The position numbers were made by a program, and so were the translations under genes. Below the pieces are notes generated by a model. It saw only the letters and a program-made list of their open reading frames with translations, was not told the origin of the DNA and made no database searches. Of a stretch of DNA of 64,000 bases, positions 21,691 through 32,656 are shown piece after piece (position 1 is the first letter of the stretch; the number at the start of each line of letters is the position of its first letter). The stretch comes from Flaccisagitta enflata (taxonomy: Eukaryota > Chaetognatha > Sagittoidea > Aphragmophora), in NCBI GenBank assembly GCA_965153355.1, contig OZ231127.1, positions 45,880,001 to 45,944,000 of the forward strand. The letters are read 5' to 3'.

Positions 21691-22239
21691 ATAGGATGTG
21701 TTATATAACTTGTCTTCACGTTTATTGTACACAGGGTGGCAAAAAATTCTATAGGTCCGAGGCACTATTTTTTGCAGCACTATATGTCCGACTCTAAAAA
21801 TCAACTGTTGTAAGGTAGATATTGCATAAGAATACTATTTTACTACATCTTACCTTTAATTTCATGGAAACTAATAGTCCCACATCAAAAGAATAAGTGA
21901 TCAAACCTAAAACCCTATTAATGCTTCTGATTTTTCCATTTTCCTCCTATTCTTCTCCTCTTTTTCCTTAATTTTTTCCATTATCCAATTGGGACCAATC
22001 TATAAGTCCGACTTTTGAGCTATAGTTCCAAGGCACAATGTGCCAAGTGTGCCCCTATTTCTGCCAGCCTGATTGTACATATAGTATAATGAAACTAAAG
22101 GTGTATATCAAATTACTAATGCTTGGCGCCGACAGCCTTGCAGATATTTGCAGAAATTTGTGAGCAAGTGTGCGTCCAAATCTGCTTGAATAAATCAAAT
22201 CGATTGAAAGTCCTTCTGATGGCAGCATTTTAGTTGCGG

Positions 22240-22412
22240 ACACCATCGCGACTGTCCGTCCAACCATCTGTCTGATCGAGTCGGAAAGTGCAAAAGCAGA
22301 TAATTTTCGTGTATAATTGTGTGTATGAGGGGGATTGGGGTGTGGATGGGGGTTGGACGGCCTTACCCAACCGTCTGTAACAATATTGTGACCCCGCGCG
22401 ACATTACGATTG
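22240..22412 (+). repeat. Family B dispersed repeat
   Basis: Opens with GCGACTGTCCGTCCAACCAT, includes a TTGTGTGTATGAGGGGGATT core and closes with AATATTGTGACCCCGCGCG. It is useful as an uninterrupted comparison for the copy split by the large retroelement: the break there falls in the TGTGTG core. Confidence 0.6.
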
Positions 22413-22480
22413 TATCAAATGCTGTTCAGGAGGAATTTTTTTTTTTTTGCACCTTTTTATTGGAAGAGATTTAGAAAGTA

Positions 22481-22882
22481 CAGATTCAATGATAATATAA
22501 TGAGAGGGGCAGCAAAATCGCTAGCACCCCTACCCACAGCTTAGATGGGTAATGTCACAAAGAAAACTAAGGTGGCAGCTGGAAGCCTATCCCAAAACAA
22601 TTCCCGCCATCGGGGCGTTTTTCGAATTTCCCTTTCATTCTATAGAAAATGGTCATAAAAGGGCCGAATCCAACACTTCTGAAAATGGCCGATTTTCACC
22701 CTAAAAAAAGCTATGTCTCTAAAACTTGGTTGAGATTACAAAATCGCCTGGATGGCGGGAATTGTATTAGGATGAGCTATCGGCCACTGCCTTTGATACC
22801 CTTGTGATATTGATCATCTGAGCTACAGGTAGGGGTGCTAGCGATTTCGACTACCCCTCTCACTGTATTTTCATTGCTTCTG
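22481..22882. mobile_element. Foldback element, TA duplication
   Basis: Left CAGATTCAATGATAATATAA and right end (inverted CAGAAGCAATGAAAATAC) pair, flanked by TA (22479-22480, 22883-22884). The inner arms share ATCGCTAGCACCCCTACC and GGCGGGAATTGT-type words. 402 bp, non-coding. Confidence 0.8.
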
Positions 22883-22969
22883 TAAACAGTGCAGCATATC
22901 ATTCAATTCCTCTTTTCATGGAGAACACTAAACTGATGATAAATTTTTCATTCGCGTACTCCCAACTTT

Positions 22970-23143
22970 GAGGCTTTGCGCGTCTGTCAGATTGTCAGTC
23001 TGTAATGATCAAGTTGAAATGTTAAGAAACGCGCATTTTGCTCCTGCATGTGCTAGTTTTTGCGAAAGAGGTTAAGAAGCAAGGGGGGGGTTGTACGCCC
23101 CCGACCACCCATCCACGATGATATTGTAACCCCGCGTTACATG
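22970..23143 (+). repeat. Family B dispersed repeat
   Basis: GTCTGTCAGATTGTCAGTCT, then a G-rich core and ATATTGTAACCCCGCGTTAC at the end. It matches the block order of 22240-22412. Confidence 0.55.
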
Positions 23144-23269
23144 TTTTGAGGTCGCTTGCTGAAGGGGCTAAGAGGGTGCGTTTGTCTAAAGGAAGGAAGG
23201 AAGATTCGTAATGCAAAATTTTGGATGAGGCGAAATAAGCCAGAATTGTGATTTTTAAGTATTGCTGCT

Positions 23270-23410
23270 CTTGCCCGCCACAGTACAGCCCCTGCCTGAC
23301 CGAATTACTGCTCCTGCCCAAACATATGTCTGCTCCTGCCCAAACATATGTCTGCCCCTGCCCAACCGCAGGCGACTACTTATAGGCCGTGTATTTGGCT
23401 TTGTTCTCTG
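23270..23410 (+). repeat. Family A right-half fragment with duplicated block
   Basis: CTGCTCCTGCCCAAACATAT occurs twice in tandem, then CCCTGCCCAACCGCAGGCGA and GGCCGTGTATTTGGC. The left palindrome is missing. Confidence 0.5.
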
Positions 23411-23469
23411 TAACAAACGACGATCAGTAAACAAAAACAATTTTGTAGAGGTCCATTGTCCGTGTCTAG

Positions 23470-24042
23470 TTGAAAAATGCCAAAGTTATGCACGTTTCTC
23501 ACTTTTAGGCTAGTAGGCTGGTTGGGTGGTTGGCCGGTTTGGCCCGTTAGCATGCTAAAATCTTTCCAAATCAAATACATACGTTGAGTCCTTCCATCTA
23601 GAGACTACATGAAAAGTTTTAACCAAATTGGTTGAAAAATGCTTATGTACTTTTTCACTTTCAGGCTGGTAGGCTGGTTGGGTGGTACGCTGGTTTAAAC
23701 GGTTAGCATGCTGAAATCTTTACAATTAAAATACATATGTTGATTTCTTCCATTTAGGGACTACATACCAAATTTTAACCAAATCGGTAAAAAAATGCTG
23801 AAGTTATGCAAGTTTTTCACTTTTAGGCTGGTAGGCTGGTTTGGCCGGTTGGGTGGGTTGGATCATAACATAGGCTGCAAAGCGGCTTACCCTTATACAA
23901 CTTCCTTCCAAATATGAAGCAAATTGGTCAAGGCGTTCAAAAGTTAGCTTATTTTTAAAAGTGTGGACAACGACAACAACGACACCCACCCGCCTCAAAT
24001 TTTAGTCCGTGTTGGAATGGTATTCCGTCGCAGACAAAAAGA
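23470..24042 (+). mobile_element. Family F element, copy 2
   Basis: Two to three tandem units (GGTTAGCATGCTGAAATC, AACCAAATCGGT) are followed by the GTGTGGACAACGACAACAAC tail and a terminal hairpin (arms 24005-24018 and 24022-24035). It is shorter than the copy at 3487-4505 but has the same 3' end, which supports a mobile unit with a fixed 3' terminus. Confidence 0.6.
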
Positions 24043-24256
24043 AAATTTGGGGAAAATATAACTTTTGGCAGTACAAAATCATAAAACTTGATTAGTAAAA
24101 CACAATTTAACACTATTTAAACCTTAAATACACTGTTTTATTGGTTTATTGGGAAAAAAATCATAAATTTTATAACGCAACGAGATATATCGCGAGGAAG
24201 AAAATCAAAGGAAGGGGGGGGAAAAATCAAAAGCCACTCAATTATATACACCCCTG
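24043..24256. mobile_element. Truncated hAT-like MITE
   Basis: Matches the right two thirds of the MITE at 9407-9707: CACAATTTAACACTATTTAA, GGGGGGGGAAAAATCAAAAG and CAATTATATACACCCCTG at the end. The left CAGGGGTG terminus is missing, replaced by the family F hairpin junction. Confidence 0.65.
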
Positions 24257-24289
24257 CATTATTTAAACCTATGCCAAAATGAAAATACA

Positions 24290-24370
24290 GTTAACTCCCG
24301 CTATAACGGATCTGAAGGGACCAACGAATTTTATGCGTTATTGGCAGATTGCGTTATTGCCAAAACGACT
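24290..24370 (+). mobile_element. Half of a CAGTT-type MITE
   Basis: TA then CAGTTAACTCCCGCTATAAC and GGATCTGAAGGGACCAACG, the left end of a pogo/Tigger-like MITE. No right terminus is visible nearby. Confidence 0.5.
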
Positions 24371-24696
24371 ATCTTCATTCATCTTCTTTGCTTTCTTCTT
24401 CACTATATACTTAGTGTTTGTAAAACAAAAGAAAAAAGCCTTTAACATAACAGTTAAAATGAATTTTGAAAACTTTAAAACTTTTGTAACCATCTAAAGC
24501 AGACAGGTGAGCAGGGGTGCATATTCCCCTTCCCCACCTCAACACACATCTATGAGCATGTTTATAGGACTTTTCAACTAGCACGCAACTCACGTATGGA
24601 CAAACTAAACTCCTTATATAGTTGCTAGTCCGTAACATCATTTATGAACAATCAGGCTAATGAGTAATGGACAATTTCAGCCGCATTTCCAGTTTT

Positions 24697-24846
24697 AAGT
24701 TGTGGACACACAATTCTATAAAAGGCTTTGACCATTTGTCGGTCAGTTGGTCTGTTGGTCCATTCATCACGCTCGAGTTGAAAACGCAAAAAATGCGCAT
24801 TTATGATGCTACAGTTGTCATTGACTGTGTGTGTGTGTGTGTGTGT
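24697..24846 (+). repeat. Family B repeat, left half (interrupted)
   Basis: AGTTGTGGACACACAATTCT through GTCGGTCAGTTGGTCTGTTG to a (TG)n run (24826-24846). In other family B copies this is followed by a G-rich core and GTGACCCCGCG. Here that second half is 25 kb away at 50298-50402, so the retroelement inserted inside this repeat. Confidence 0.75.
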
Positions 24847-25095
24847 AGTAACGAATGATCATCCGAATGATGATCATCCGTTCTGGCTGAATATCTGTCT
24901 CTGATCAATTTCTGAGCTTCTTAATTATCATTATCATTAAGAGAGAAAGAGAAAGAAACTGAGCTAAAAGAAAGAGGCTATATTCGAGACTGAAGAGAAA
25001 ATTGGATCGCAGTCGAGCAATTGCAAAAAGCGAGAGGCAGAGAGAATTTGATAATAATAATAAAATCAAAGGTCAGAACCGGGCGGTTCATGACT
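24847..25095 (-). repeat. 3' LTR (left end of the provirus)
   Basis: 249 bp, read on plus from AGTAACGAATGATCATCCGA to GGGCGGTTCATGACT, and identical by eye to 50049-50297. Ends are AGT...ACT rather than TG...CA. Relative to the plus strand it lies upstream of gene A and could supply its promoter. In sense orientation I see no purine-rich tract next to its inner edge (25096-25120). Confidence 0.9.
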
Positions 25096-25703
25096 CGGCT
25101 AACGCTACCTGGAGATCATCTTCAATCTATGTAAGATAGGTGAAGATAATGTCCAGAAAAGAAAAGCTCGGACTCGACCTATATTGAAACGTTTAAAAAC
25201 TAAATTCTTAGAAAATTTAGAAAAGAACGGATCTAAAAAAAATCAAAAAAATTTTTGATATGTGGAAAATCTCCAGGTGTTACGGAGATGAAAAACCACC
25301 ATTCATTCAAACATACCTAACATAAGAACACAATTCTCAACATACCATTCAATCGAAAGAACACGTGAGTTAAACATTCACAGTCATTCATTCCATTCGA
25401 GGCACGCCGAAAATTGAAGTACAATCATTCCGCATTATGAAAAACAATAACAATCGCCGACGGAAAGTTAAAGGACAAAATCAAAATCATAATCGCAAAA
25501 TTCTGTACAAGAAATTGGACTCTGCGCTCCGAAAGCAAAAATCAACACTTCACCTTTCCTCAACACCTCGACCACTCAAATCAACAAAGTGCGTGTTGTG
25601 GTAATGAAAGTGACAAGTACTGACAAGATACTGACAAGATACTGACAAACAAGTTACAATCACCTCGAGTGGAAGACAAGAGAACAACAGACAAATCGTG
25701 AAA
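25096..25703 (+). other. Presumed leader of antisense gene A
   Basis: Single-copy within the window: the other internal copy does not include it. AT-rich and without a long frame. It lies between the LTR and the gene A start codon, so it may hold the 5' UTR and promoter. I cannot identify a transcription start. Confidence 0.4.
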
Positions 25704-27126
25704 ATGAGATACCACCCCCTCCTCTTCTTCGTTCTCTCCGTCCTCCTCCTCCCGGGGAGCGTAGCGGACCAATCAGAGGTGAGAAAACCAATTCAGCAGA
25801 TTCGTTATCTGACCCTACCCTAACTTTCCTTCTTCGCTGAAAAGAAGAAAATTCAGGGCAAACGCTAAAATTTTGTTCACAGACCCCGCAACAACGAGAC
25901 GGAGAAAGCAATGGCGATTTCAATCAACGCATCGTCCAATGGTTGAGCACGCGTCCAGAAAAGCCCGATTGCCAACTTGATTCAAAACAAGCCGTCATAC
26001 GTGATTTTGGATACGGTGAGAAAATTTTATGCCTTATTTAATCTGATCGGCGCCACAGTCACCGAGGGGAGCGACAACGTTCACACTAACTTCTGAAATT
26101 TAATTTAATTTTTTTGTATCTTCTCTACCAACAGAGTATGGCAAAACGTGTCTTATCATCATCAGTCCTAGCCCCATCAAAGGCAAAAATGGAAAAGACG
26201 TGCTCCACATCTCACGATGCCTCGAGAGGAGCGATCTGGTCCTATCGCCCTTAATGTGCGGAAAGGAGTACAACCAAATCGACGAACAGACAGATCAGCT
26301 GGAATCCCAATCATGGGCGGTCATCGGCATCACCATCACTAACGTCGTGGCGGTTATCATCCAAGGACTATTAAGATGTAAGAAACAAGCGACCTCGAAG
26401 GAAAGAGAAGAAGAAGAAGAAAACCGACACAAAGTCTACCATTATGTCAGTAAGTGAACTCAGTGTGAACGTGCCAGAGGCGAAAGAACGCACCCTTTCT
26501 TGATTTTTGACTTCCGCAAAGCAGAGTGGGGGGAGAGAGGGGGAGAAAGAGGGGTAAAATTGCGCAGAAAGGGAATCCGGATGTAACTATAGTATAATAT
26601 TTGTGAATACGGTTAATATTTTTGAGTAATATTTTTGGAAAAAAAGTGTGCAGAATAATATTTTTGTCATTGACAAAATAGAACATGAGTAAATATTTCC
26701 GGCCGGGAAACAGTGGTTAATATTTTTTAGTTCGTGAGAAAATGAAAACGGAACTAAAATGGATAATATTTAGAGAAAGCGTTGAAAAATTCAACCAAAA
26801 GTTGAGATGAAAATGGGGGAGAGAGAGGGAGAAAGAGAGGGAGAGAGAGGGAGAGGAGAGAGAGGAGAGAGAGGGGAGAGAGAAGGAGAGAAGGGAGAGA
26901 GAGAGGGAGAGAGAGAGGAAAGAGAGGAGAGAAAGAAAGGAAGAGAGGGAGGGGAATAGAGAGGAAGAGAGGGGAGAGAGAGAGGGAGAGAGAGAGGAGA
27001 GAGAGAGCTAACGCAAATATCCAGCGACCACCGCTTAAAAAAAATGTGTACTACAATTTATTCCCAGGCCCTCGACGCGACAGAAACGACGACGACGATC
27101 GAGACGATGGGAGGAATCGAGTTTAG
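25704..27126 (+). CDS. Gene A: spliced antisense type I membrane protein
   Basis: Four exons, 25704-25778, 25883-26015, 26135-26449 and 27068-27126, joined in one frame, encode 193 residues. All three introns are GT-AG, with donors GTGAGA, GTGAGA and GTAAGT. The protein has a hydrophobic signal peptide (residues 1-21), an ectodomain with Cys55, Cys75, Cys98 and Cys111, a helix at about 130-149 and a basic/acidic tail. The FGYxxGKxC motif (67-75), preceded by GDFN (36-39), recalls the extracellular domain of Na,K-ATPase beta subunits, but weakly. The gene runs opposite to gag-pol, just inside the 3' LTR. A fusion or receptor-binding role is possible but not shown. Confidence 0.7.
26816..27006 (+). 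repeat. (GAGAG)n purine tract in gene A intron 3
   Basis: Nearly pure A/G on the plus strand. The other copy (40095-40300) has a different length and arrangement, consistent with replication slippage. On the sense (minus) strand it is polypyrimidine, so it cannot serve as the element's polypurine tract. Confidence 0.85.
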
Positions 27127-27769
27127 AGACGGAAACAAAAGGCCCGCGACTTATGCGCAAAATGGGCGCAAAATCGACGTTTTGCGCAAAAAGGCGAGAG
27201 TGGAGATGGATGACTCGGATGGAAACAAAAGGCGCGCTTCAACGAAATTGGACAATTGAGGAATGGAGAAAAAAAAGGATCGGCGCGCGCTTCATAACAG
27301 ACACATAGTGAGTGAGGGCAACATTATGAGCGTCAAAAATAGAAAAACTAGAATACAGTGGGAAACTGATATAACGAATCGCCGCGAATAAGAGACTCGT
27401 TAATAACGAATATGTACAATAAAGTGTTCCAGTCATGAAAATTGTTTGTGAGTGACCGAGACACTTAGACAGAAGGCAATTAAATTGTAGATACAGTCAG
27501 ATAGAGTTTTTGAGAGACTGTACCCGCGTATAATGAATTATCGCAAATAAAAGAATTCTGTACATGACATAACTCGTTTAATCATTTCTTTACAGCAAAA
27601 GCAAGTTTTTATCATTTTTAATATTTTAGTTTCCATCTTTTGTTTCTTTTCTCTCGGGGGTTTGAGTGTTTAAAAATCTTTTTCTTTTAGAAATTTAAAA
27701 GTGGGTGGTCGCTGTTCCGTCTATAGGTAATTTATATCTGCACACTTGTCTGTGAAATTACGTGCAAAA

Positions 27770-28150
27770 ATGAGTTATAATGAGTCCTATTGGAGTCATT
27801 CTCCCTCAGCGACCGAGAATGCACCAACGGAGCAGGCCCATGATAACCATGGGTACCCTTGGTGGTTGGAAGAGGTGGTTGGTTGCGCCGCGGCCGCTGT
27901 CCTGCTAATCATTTGCATCGTCATAGGGATAAAAAATCCTGTCCTGGCTCGACGCCTGCTGAGCCATGGGCAAGATTTTCTCTCAATGATGATGGAAAGG
28001 ATAAGGAACAGAGGCCACAGGGCACCGCCACCACTTCCACCCCGCAATGGTATCCCGCGCAATTTCACAGATGATGAAATGATAGAGATGCGAGAATGCG
28101 GTCAAAATGGAGGCCAATATGATGCGCCCGCAAGAAGTGTGTGGATATAA
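27770..28150 (+). CDS. Gene B: small single-pass membrane protein, copy 1
   Basis: The 126-residue frame starts at the ATG at 27770. The other copy has one fewer A just upstream, which shifts any earlier start and supports this ATG. An acidic, aromatic N-terminus (residues 1-35, NES sequon at 4-6) precedes a strong hydrophobic helix (36-54). Basic residues (Arg61, Arg62) follow, then a proline-rich APPPLPPR motif (85-92, a class II SH3-ligand pattern). No signal peptide is seen, so N-out/C-in topology is inferred. It lies downstream of gene A and converges with pol 152 bp away. An AATAAA signal is at 28247. No family is recognised. Confidence 0.7.
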   Translation: MSYNESYWSHSPSATENAPTEQAHDNHGYPWWLEEVVGCAAAAVLLIICIVIGIKNPVLARRLLSHGQDFLSMMMERIRNRGHRAPPPLPPRNGIPRNFTDDEMIEMRECGQNGGQYDAPARSVWI

Positions 28151-28246
28151 ATATAGGGGTAATTCGAGTTTATGGTAAAATGATCATGGTTATTCATTTT
28201 CTTTCCACTTTGTACTTCTTAAAAAAAATACAAAAAACCAAAAAAA

Positions 28247-28252
28247 AATAAA
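28247..28252 (+). promoter_or_regulatory. AATAAA polyadenylation signal for gene B
   Basis: Canonical hexamer 97 bases after the gene B stop codon, in an A-rich stretch. The corresponding hexamer in the second copy is at 41534. Confidence 0.45.
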
Positions 28253-28302
28253 AAATCATCTTTCCTATAAACTCAAAATTGATCATCATATGGAAAAATA
28301 GA

Positions 28303-29766
28303 CTAAACCCACAAATTTGAGATTCCAAAATCAACAAGTGAATCGAGACTATAATTGTTTTTTCCACTATGATGGATGAAAAGTTTTTCGACGGAATTCA
28401 CCGAGGCATCATCATTTAATGCCCTGGCACGAGAACGCGTTAAAGCTGGCTCAATCTCTGGCTCACCCAGTTCCAAACTTACATTCATTGAGTCCACGAG
28501 GCGACGTAACTCATCTTCAGTGAGTTTAGTTTTGATCAACACGTCACCTGGGAGAATTTGATGTTCATCCGTCACGACACTTCGAACCTTAAATGCATTT
28601 GTGGCGACTCGTTCTTCCACCACAAATCCGTCCACAACCACTCTGTGGCCGTATTTCTTCGGCGTCCCGACAGGCCACACAGAGCGTTTCTTTAAGACGC
28701 AATCACCGCCTTTGAGGCGGCGCGTGTAGTTTGTCGGAGATCGTCTCTTCTGTCGCCGGATGACCGCAGCCACGTCGTGGTGGAGAGACTGCGCCGGCGG
28801 CACGTGCAGGCAGCTGACGCAGTCGACGAGCGATTTGGAGACGCCGTCGACGACCTCGTCGGATGCAGAACGAAGAAACGAAGTTGGAGGACGCACATAG
28901 AAGAGATCACGTGGGGAAAGATTCATGGGGAGAGCGTCACATGGAGATGCGTTATAGGTGAGCGTGGATTCCTCTAAAAGACGGGGAAAAGCGATTTTTG
29001 GACACTCAGTACTGTATTTGACGATGAGACGAGAAATAGTGCCGATAGTTTTTTCAGCACGAGATTGTGATCTGCTGACGTACGCGTGTCCATGTGTGAT
29101 TGAAACATGATGCGAAATCAGAAATTGTTTTGCGCGTGAGTTTTCTTTCAGCAATCCGTTATCGCATTGTATTTTTGAAGGTAGTCCGGAGAAGTGGCGA
29201 CGCATATCGAGAAAACAACGAAGAATTTCGGCGTCAGAGGTCGAATATATCGTTGACGTGAACGCAAATCGAGACGCCGCGTCAATTGCGACAAAGTATG
29301 ACGGCGTTCGGCCGGAAGTGGTCTTGAAATTGTTCCACGGGCCACACACGTCCACTTCAACGGTCGATAAAGGCTCAGTCGCGATTTTGTTGCCATCGTC
29401 TTCCTTTCTACAGGTGGGATGATTGTTTAACACACATGCCGAACATGCACGGACGTAAGAATTGATCACCCGCCTCATGTTGAAAGCGTAGTACTGTCTT
29501 TTGAGAGAATCCATGGTCTTTCTTTGACCAATGTGACCGGATGATGATGGTGAGTTGAATGAATGAGTTTCGCCGACAAGCTTCAAAAATTCATTAGATC
29601 CCACCACAATAAGTGGGTCAACGATACCCAACGGATTTAACCAAAATCTGATTATTATGTTTTGGTCTGTTAGGCGGAAAAGCGAACGATGTCTGAGGAA
29701 ATCTTGCAACGGCGCCGGTAATAACAAAGCCTCAGCCTTGTTCGGAAGCGGCGTCGTTCCCATCAA
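28303..29766 (-). pseudogene. Pol copy 1: integrase fragment (487 aa open)
   Basis: Retroviral-type integrase: zinc-binding HHCC region with HIGQR and CSACVLN, then the catalytic core with VDVCGPW (first Asp), QCDNG (second Asp) and RAEKT (Glu). A long C-terminal region ends LWV near the gene B terminus. This reading frame is intact to the natural stop, unlike the second copy. It is separated from RNase H by a one-base deletion near 29785 relative to the other copy. Integrates the element's cDNA into chromosomes, in the family. Confidence 0.85.
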
Positions 29767-30497
29767 AAAGTCTCGGCAACGATCGAGATATCGTCGCCGG
29801 CTTGAAGGCGACGAACGAAATCCAATCGACTTCCGGAAAAACGCGGCAGTTTGATACTGTCCATGACGTCATTATCCGGCGGCGAATCATCGTCCTCCTC
29901 CACCCTTCCAGCATTCAAATCGTCGTCGTCGAGAGATATGGCGCAAATCGACGTGTGGATCGCCGCGATGGCGCCGGCGATGGGCGTCACTTCCGGCGGC
30001 GTCGCCGGAAGATCGTCGACGACAATGGTGTATTCGCCGTCGGGTCTAGAAGCATAATCATCCTCCTCCTCCTCCTCCTCCTCCTCTTCCAACGGTCCGT
30101 CGACGGCGTATGATAACGGCTGTCGGCGATGGCGATGAAAAAAGGCGATCATTTCATCGTGTTTTCGTTGGGAAAAGAGGGATTGCCAAGGCACCTTCTG
30201 TCCATGGGCGTTGTAGATCCTTTCCTTCAAAAATTTTGGGTAAGTACCAGATGGTGCTGGGAGTGATTCTAAGCGCGAGAATGGATCTGCGGCTTGCAAT
30301 CTACTTTCAACAAAGACGATATTAGCCTGAAATTTCTGTATGTGTAGGATCTTACGGGCCAAGTCTTTGGGGATACCCTCAAGACTGGCCCAGTTAGCCA
30401 CTGTAGAGCTATCAACGACCACCCAAAAAGCTTTTGCACTGAGCAGATGGCGGATTTGCGAGTTGCTTCGTACAGACTGATCAACTCGAGAAGCCAT
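29763..30497 (-). pseudogene. Pol copy 1: RNase H end and acidic linker
   Basis: Encodes the RNase H C-terminal part (VVDSS and the ADPFSRL motif), followed by an acidic linker with a run of nine glutamates and DDLNAGR-type sequence before integrase. Frameshifts at both ends (near 30450 and 29785, one base each) separate it from RT and integrase, while the second copy is continuous here. Confidence 0.8.
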
Positions 30498-32221
30498 ATT
30501 GGAAAATTAAGCCAGCTGTCCTTGATGACTGAAGAAAAACACCCCACCACATACAATCTTCTTTTTCCATCATTATCAGGTGCAGACGATGGAGGAAGCA
30601 TATATTGCGTCAATAAACACGATATTGAATTTGACGATGCATCTGTCCACAGCACGAACTGGTCTGAAGGGTCAGAAGACGGAAGACGAATGACATTCAC
30701 TTTCTTATCTTGCAGGTGAGCTATGGCCTTGTCAAAAGCCTCCCTGTGTAAGTCAGTGGGCGTGTACCTTACCTTTAATTTAGTCAAACGGCGTAATGGC
30801 GCTAAATGCTCAGAGAGCTTTGGCGCCACTCCATTAAAGTACTGCAGAAAGGCTAGGCGAGCGATACACTCATCTTTTGTGACTGGGAATTTAAGATCTG
30901 AAATTTTCACCTCTTTTTCCTTGGAAATTGACAATTGAGATTCACCAATCTGAAACCCTAAGACTCTAGTCGATTTTCTGACCATATCAGCCTTACTAGG
31001 TTTAAGAAGTATCCGATAGTAGGAACAGAGGGCAAAGAATTTGGGAAGATCTTCATAGAGATGCTGTTGAACATTCTCTGAAGCAACTGAACAGTCATCA
31101 ATGAACGGAAAGACGCGCTCATGACAGCGCATGGCTTTGCTGATGAAATTTTGGACAATTGGTGGGCTGAGTTTTAGGCCTTGGGATAAGCGAAGGTAAC
31201 AATAGATCTTATTGATTGCATGAATGCCCAACAACTTAGAACTTTCCTTTGAGACCGGAAACTGGTGGAAGAAGGACGAACAGTCGAAATTACTAAAGGT
31301 GGTGTAACCCATTTTTCCCACTTTTTCACGGTATTCATTGCAGTTTGGAAGCGGAAAGGAGCTGTCAGCCAGACAAGCATTCAATTGGCGCTGGTCTGCA
31401 GTTACCCTACTTTTTTCCACCACGGCGTTGCGCGAACTGACGAATCTTTGCTCGACGACAAGATGCAAAGGACTTGCGTACACGTCGGCGCTGCTGTCCA
31501 ATTCGGCGATGACGCCCTGATCGAGAAGCGTTTTAAGGTGAATTTTGAGGTGACGAATTTTCTCATCCGAGAGACGCCTAAGTTTGTGTTTTTTAGGGGT
31601 CATGCCAGGTTTCAACTTTATCTCGATTGGTTTCATGTTTATCCCCTGCCTGAATTGGGCAGGGTCAGAAGAGTCAAAAATGTGACGGAACGAAAATAGA
31701 AGTTCTTTGAGCGGGTCCAAATGCTCTTGGGCCAAATCTTTGAAGTTGAATTCAGAAAAAAAAGATTCTTTATCTTTCCAGTAAGGACAATCATCTGCTT
31801 TTTTCCTTTCAGCCTCAATGTCGATATCTTCAAGAATTTCCATTTCAACATCGGGTCCATTTTTGTCATCCAATTTCAAGTCAAAGTCTATACCATCCCG
31901 GCGGCAACGGTCAAGAATATCATCACCCACCTTGTTCTTCCCAACAAGTGATGAAAATGGCACAGGTGAGGAGGGAGGGGTGTATTGAGGATGATCAATG
32001 TCGGACGAAAACGCGGGAGTGAAATTTCCCAGCTGGGTTGGTAGGGTAGCAGGCTGGTTGGGACGGTTGGCAGGAGTGGCAGGGTTGCTGGGCTGGTTGG
32101 TGTGAGTGGAGAGGTTGGTTGGGCTACAGGTGGAGTGGCAGGGGTTATTTATATATCGAAAATTCATCAGTGTCAATATTGCATACATCATAAGGGGATG
32201 TGATACCATATTACAGGTCAT
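30269..32221 (-). pseudogene. Pol copy 1: reverse transcriptase and RNase H start
   Basis: Contains RT blocks including LLDQGVIAEL, VTADQRQLNA, FSNFDCSSFFHQF, SQGLKLSPP and the catalytic FPFIDDCSVAS box, where FIDD replaces the usual YxDD. LGFQIGESQ, then RNase H with LWTDASS and WLLELISLYE, follow. The N-terminal part (32026-32221) is scrambled by many small differences from the second copy. Copies RNA into cDNA, in the family. Confidence 0.85.
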
Positions 32222-32656
32222 ATTTCAGACACCAGCTCTCCTTTCTATTTCCTCCAACAACTCCCTCTCAATCATAACACTCGCATCATTGTTGTGAATC
32301 AGTTGAGTGACGTAACCATTTCACCTAAGATGGTCAACGCGATATAGTTTTGGCCTTCAGTCAGATTATCGGTACAGGGATCAATAGCGTGGTGTCGTGA
32401 CTATTTGAAGCCTTTTCCTACTATCTGAAGAAAGAGAGATGGTATAAATGCACTCACAGTCAGCCGCATTCAGATAATGAGCCATCATAAAGACTTAAGA
32501 AACTTTGTGCCATTGAATGAAGTAATATCCAGCATACCCTTCCACTATAGTGATTGAATTTGGCTCAAGACGGTAATCCTGGAGTAGTCTAACCCAATTT
32601 CGACTATGACAGTGGTGTTTATATGCTCTCCTGTAGCTAGAAACCGATGAGAGATG

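Noticed and set aside
24821-24846. Left flank GACTGTGTG resembling the LTR outer edge plus flank on the right
   Set aside because: Only GACT plus a (TG)n run is shared, too little to extend the LTR beyond 249 bp.
27044-27259. 71-residue frame MCTTIYSQ... upstream of gene B
   Set aside because: The other copy carries a one-base difference that changes the frame. Only its first part overlaps gene A exon 4 in a different phase.
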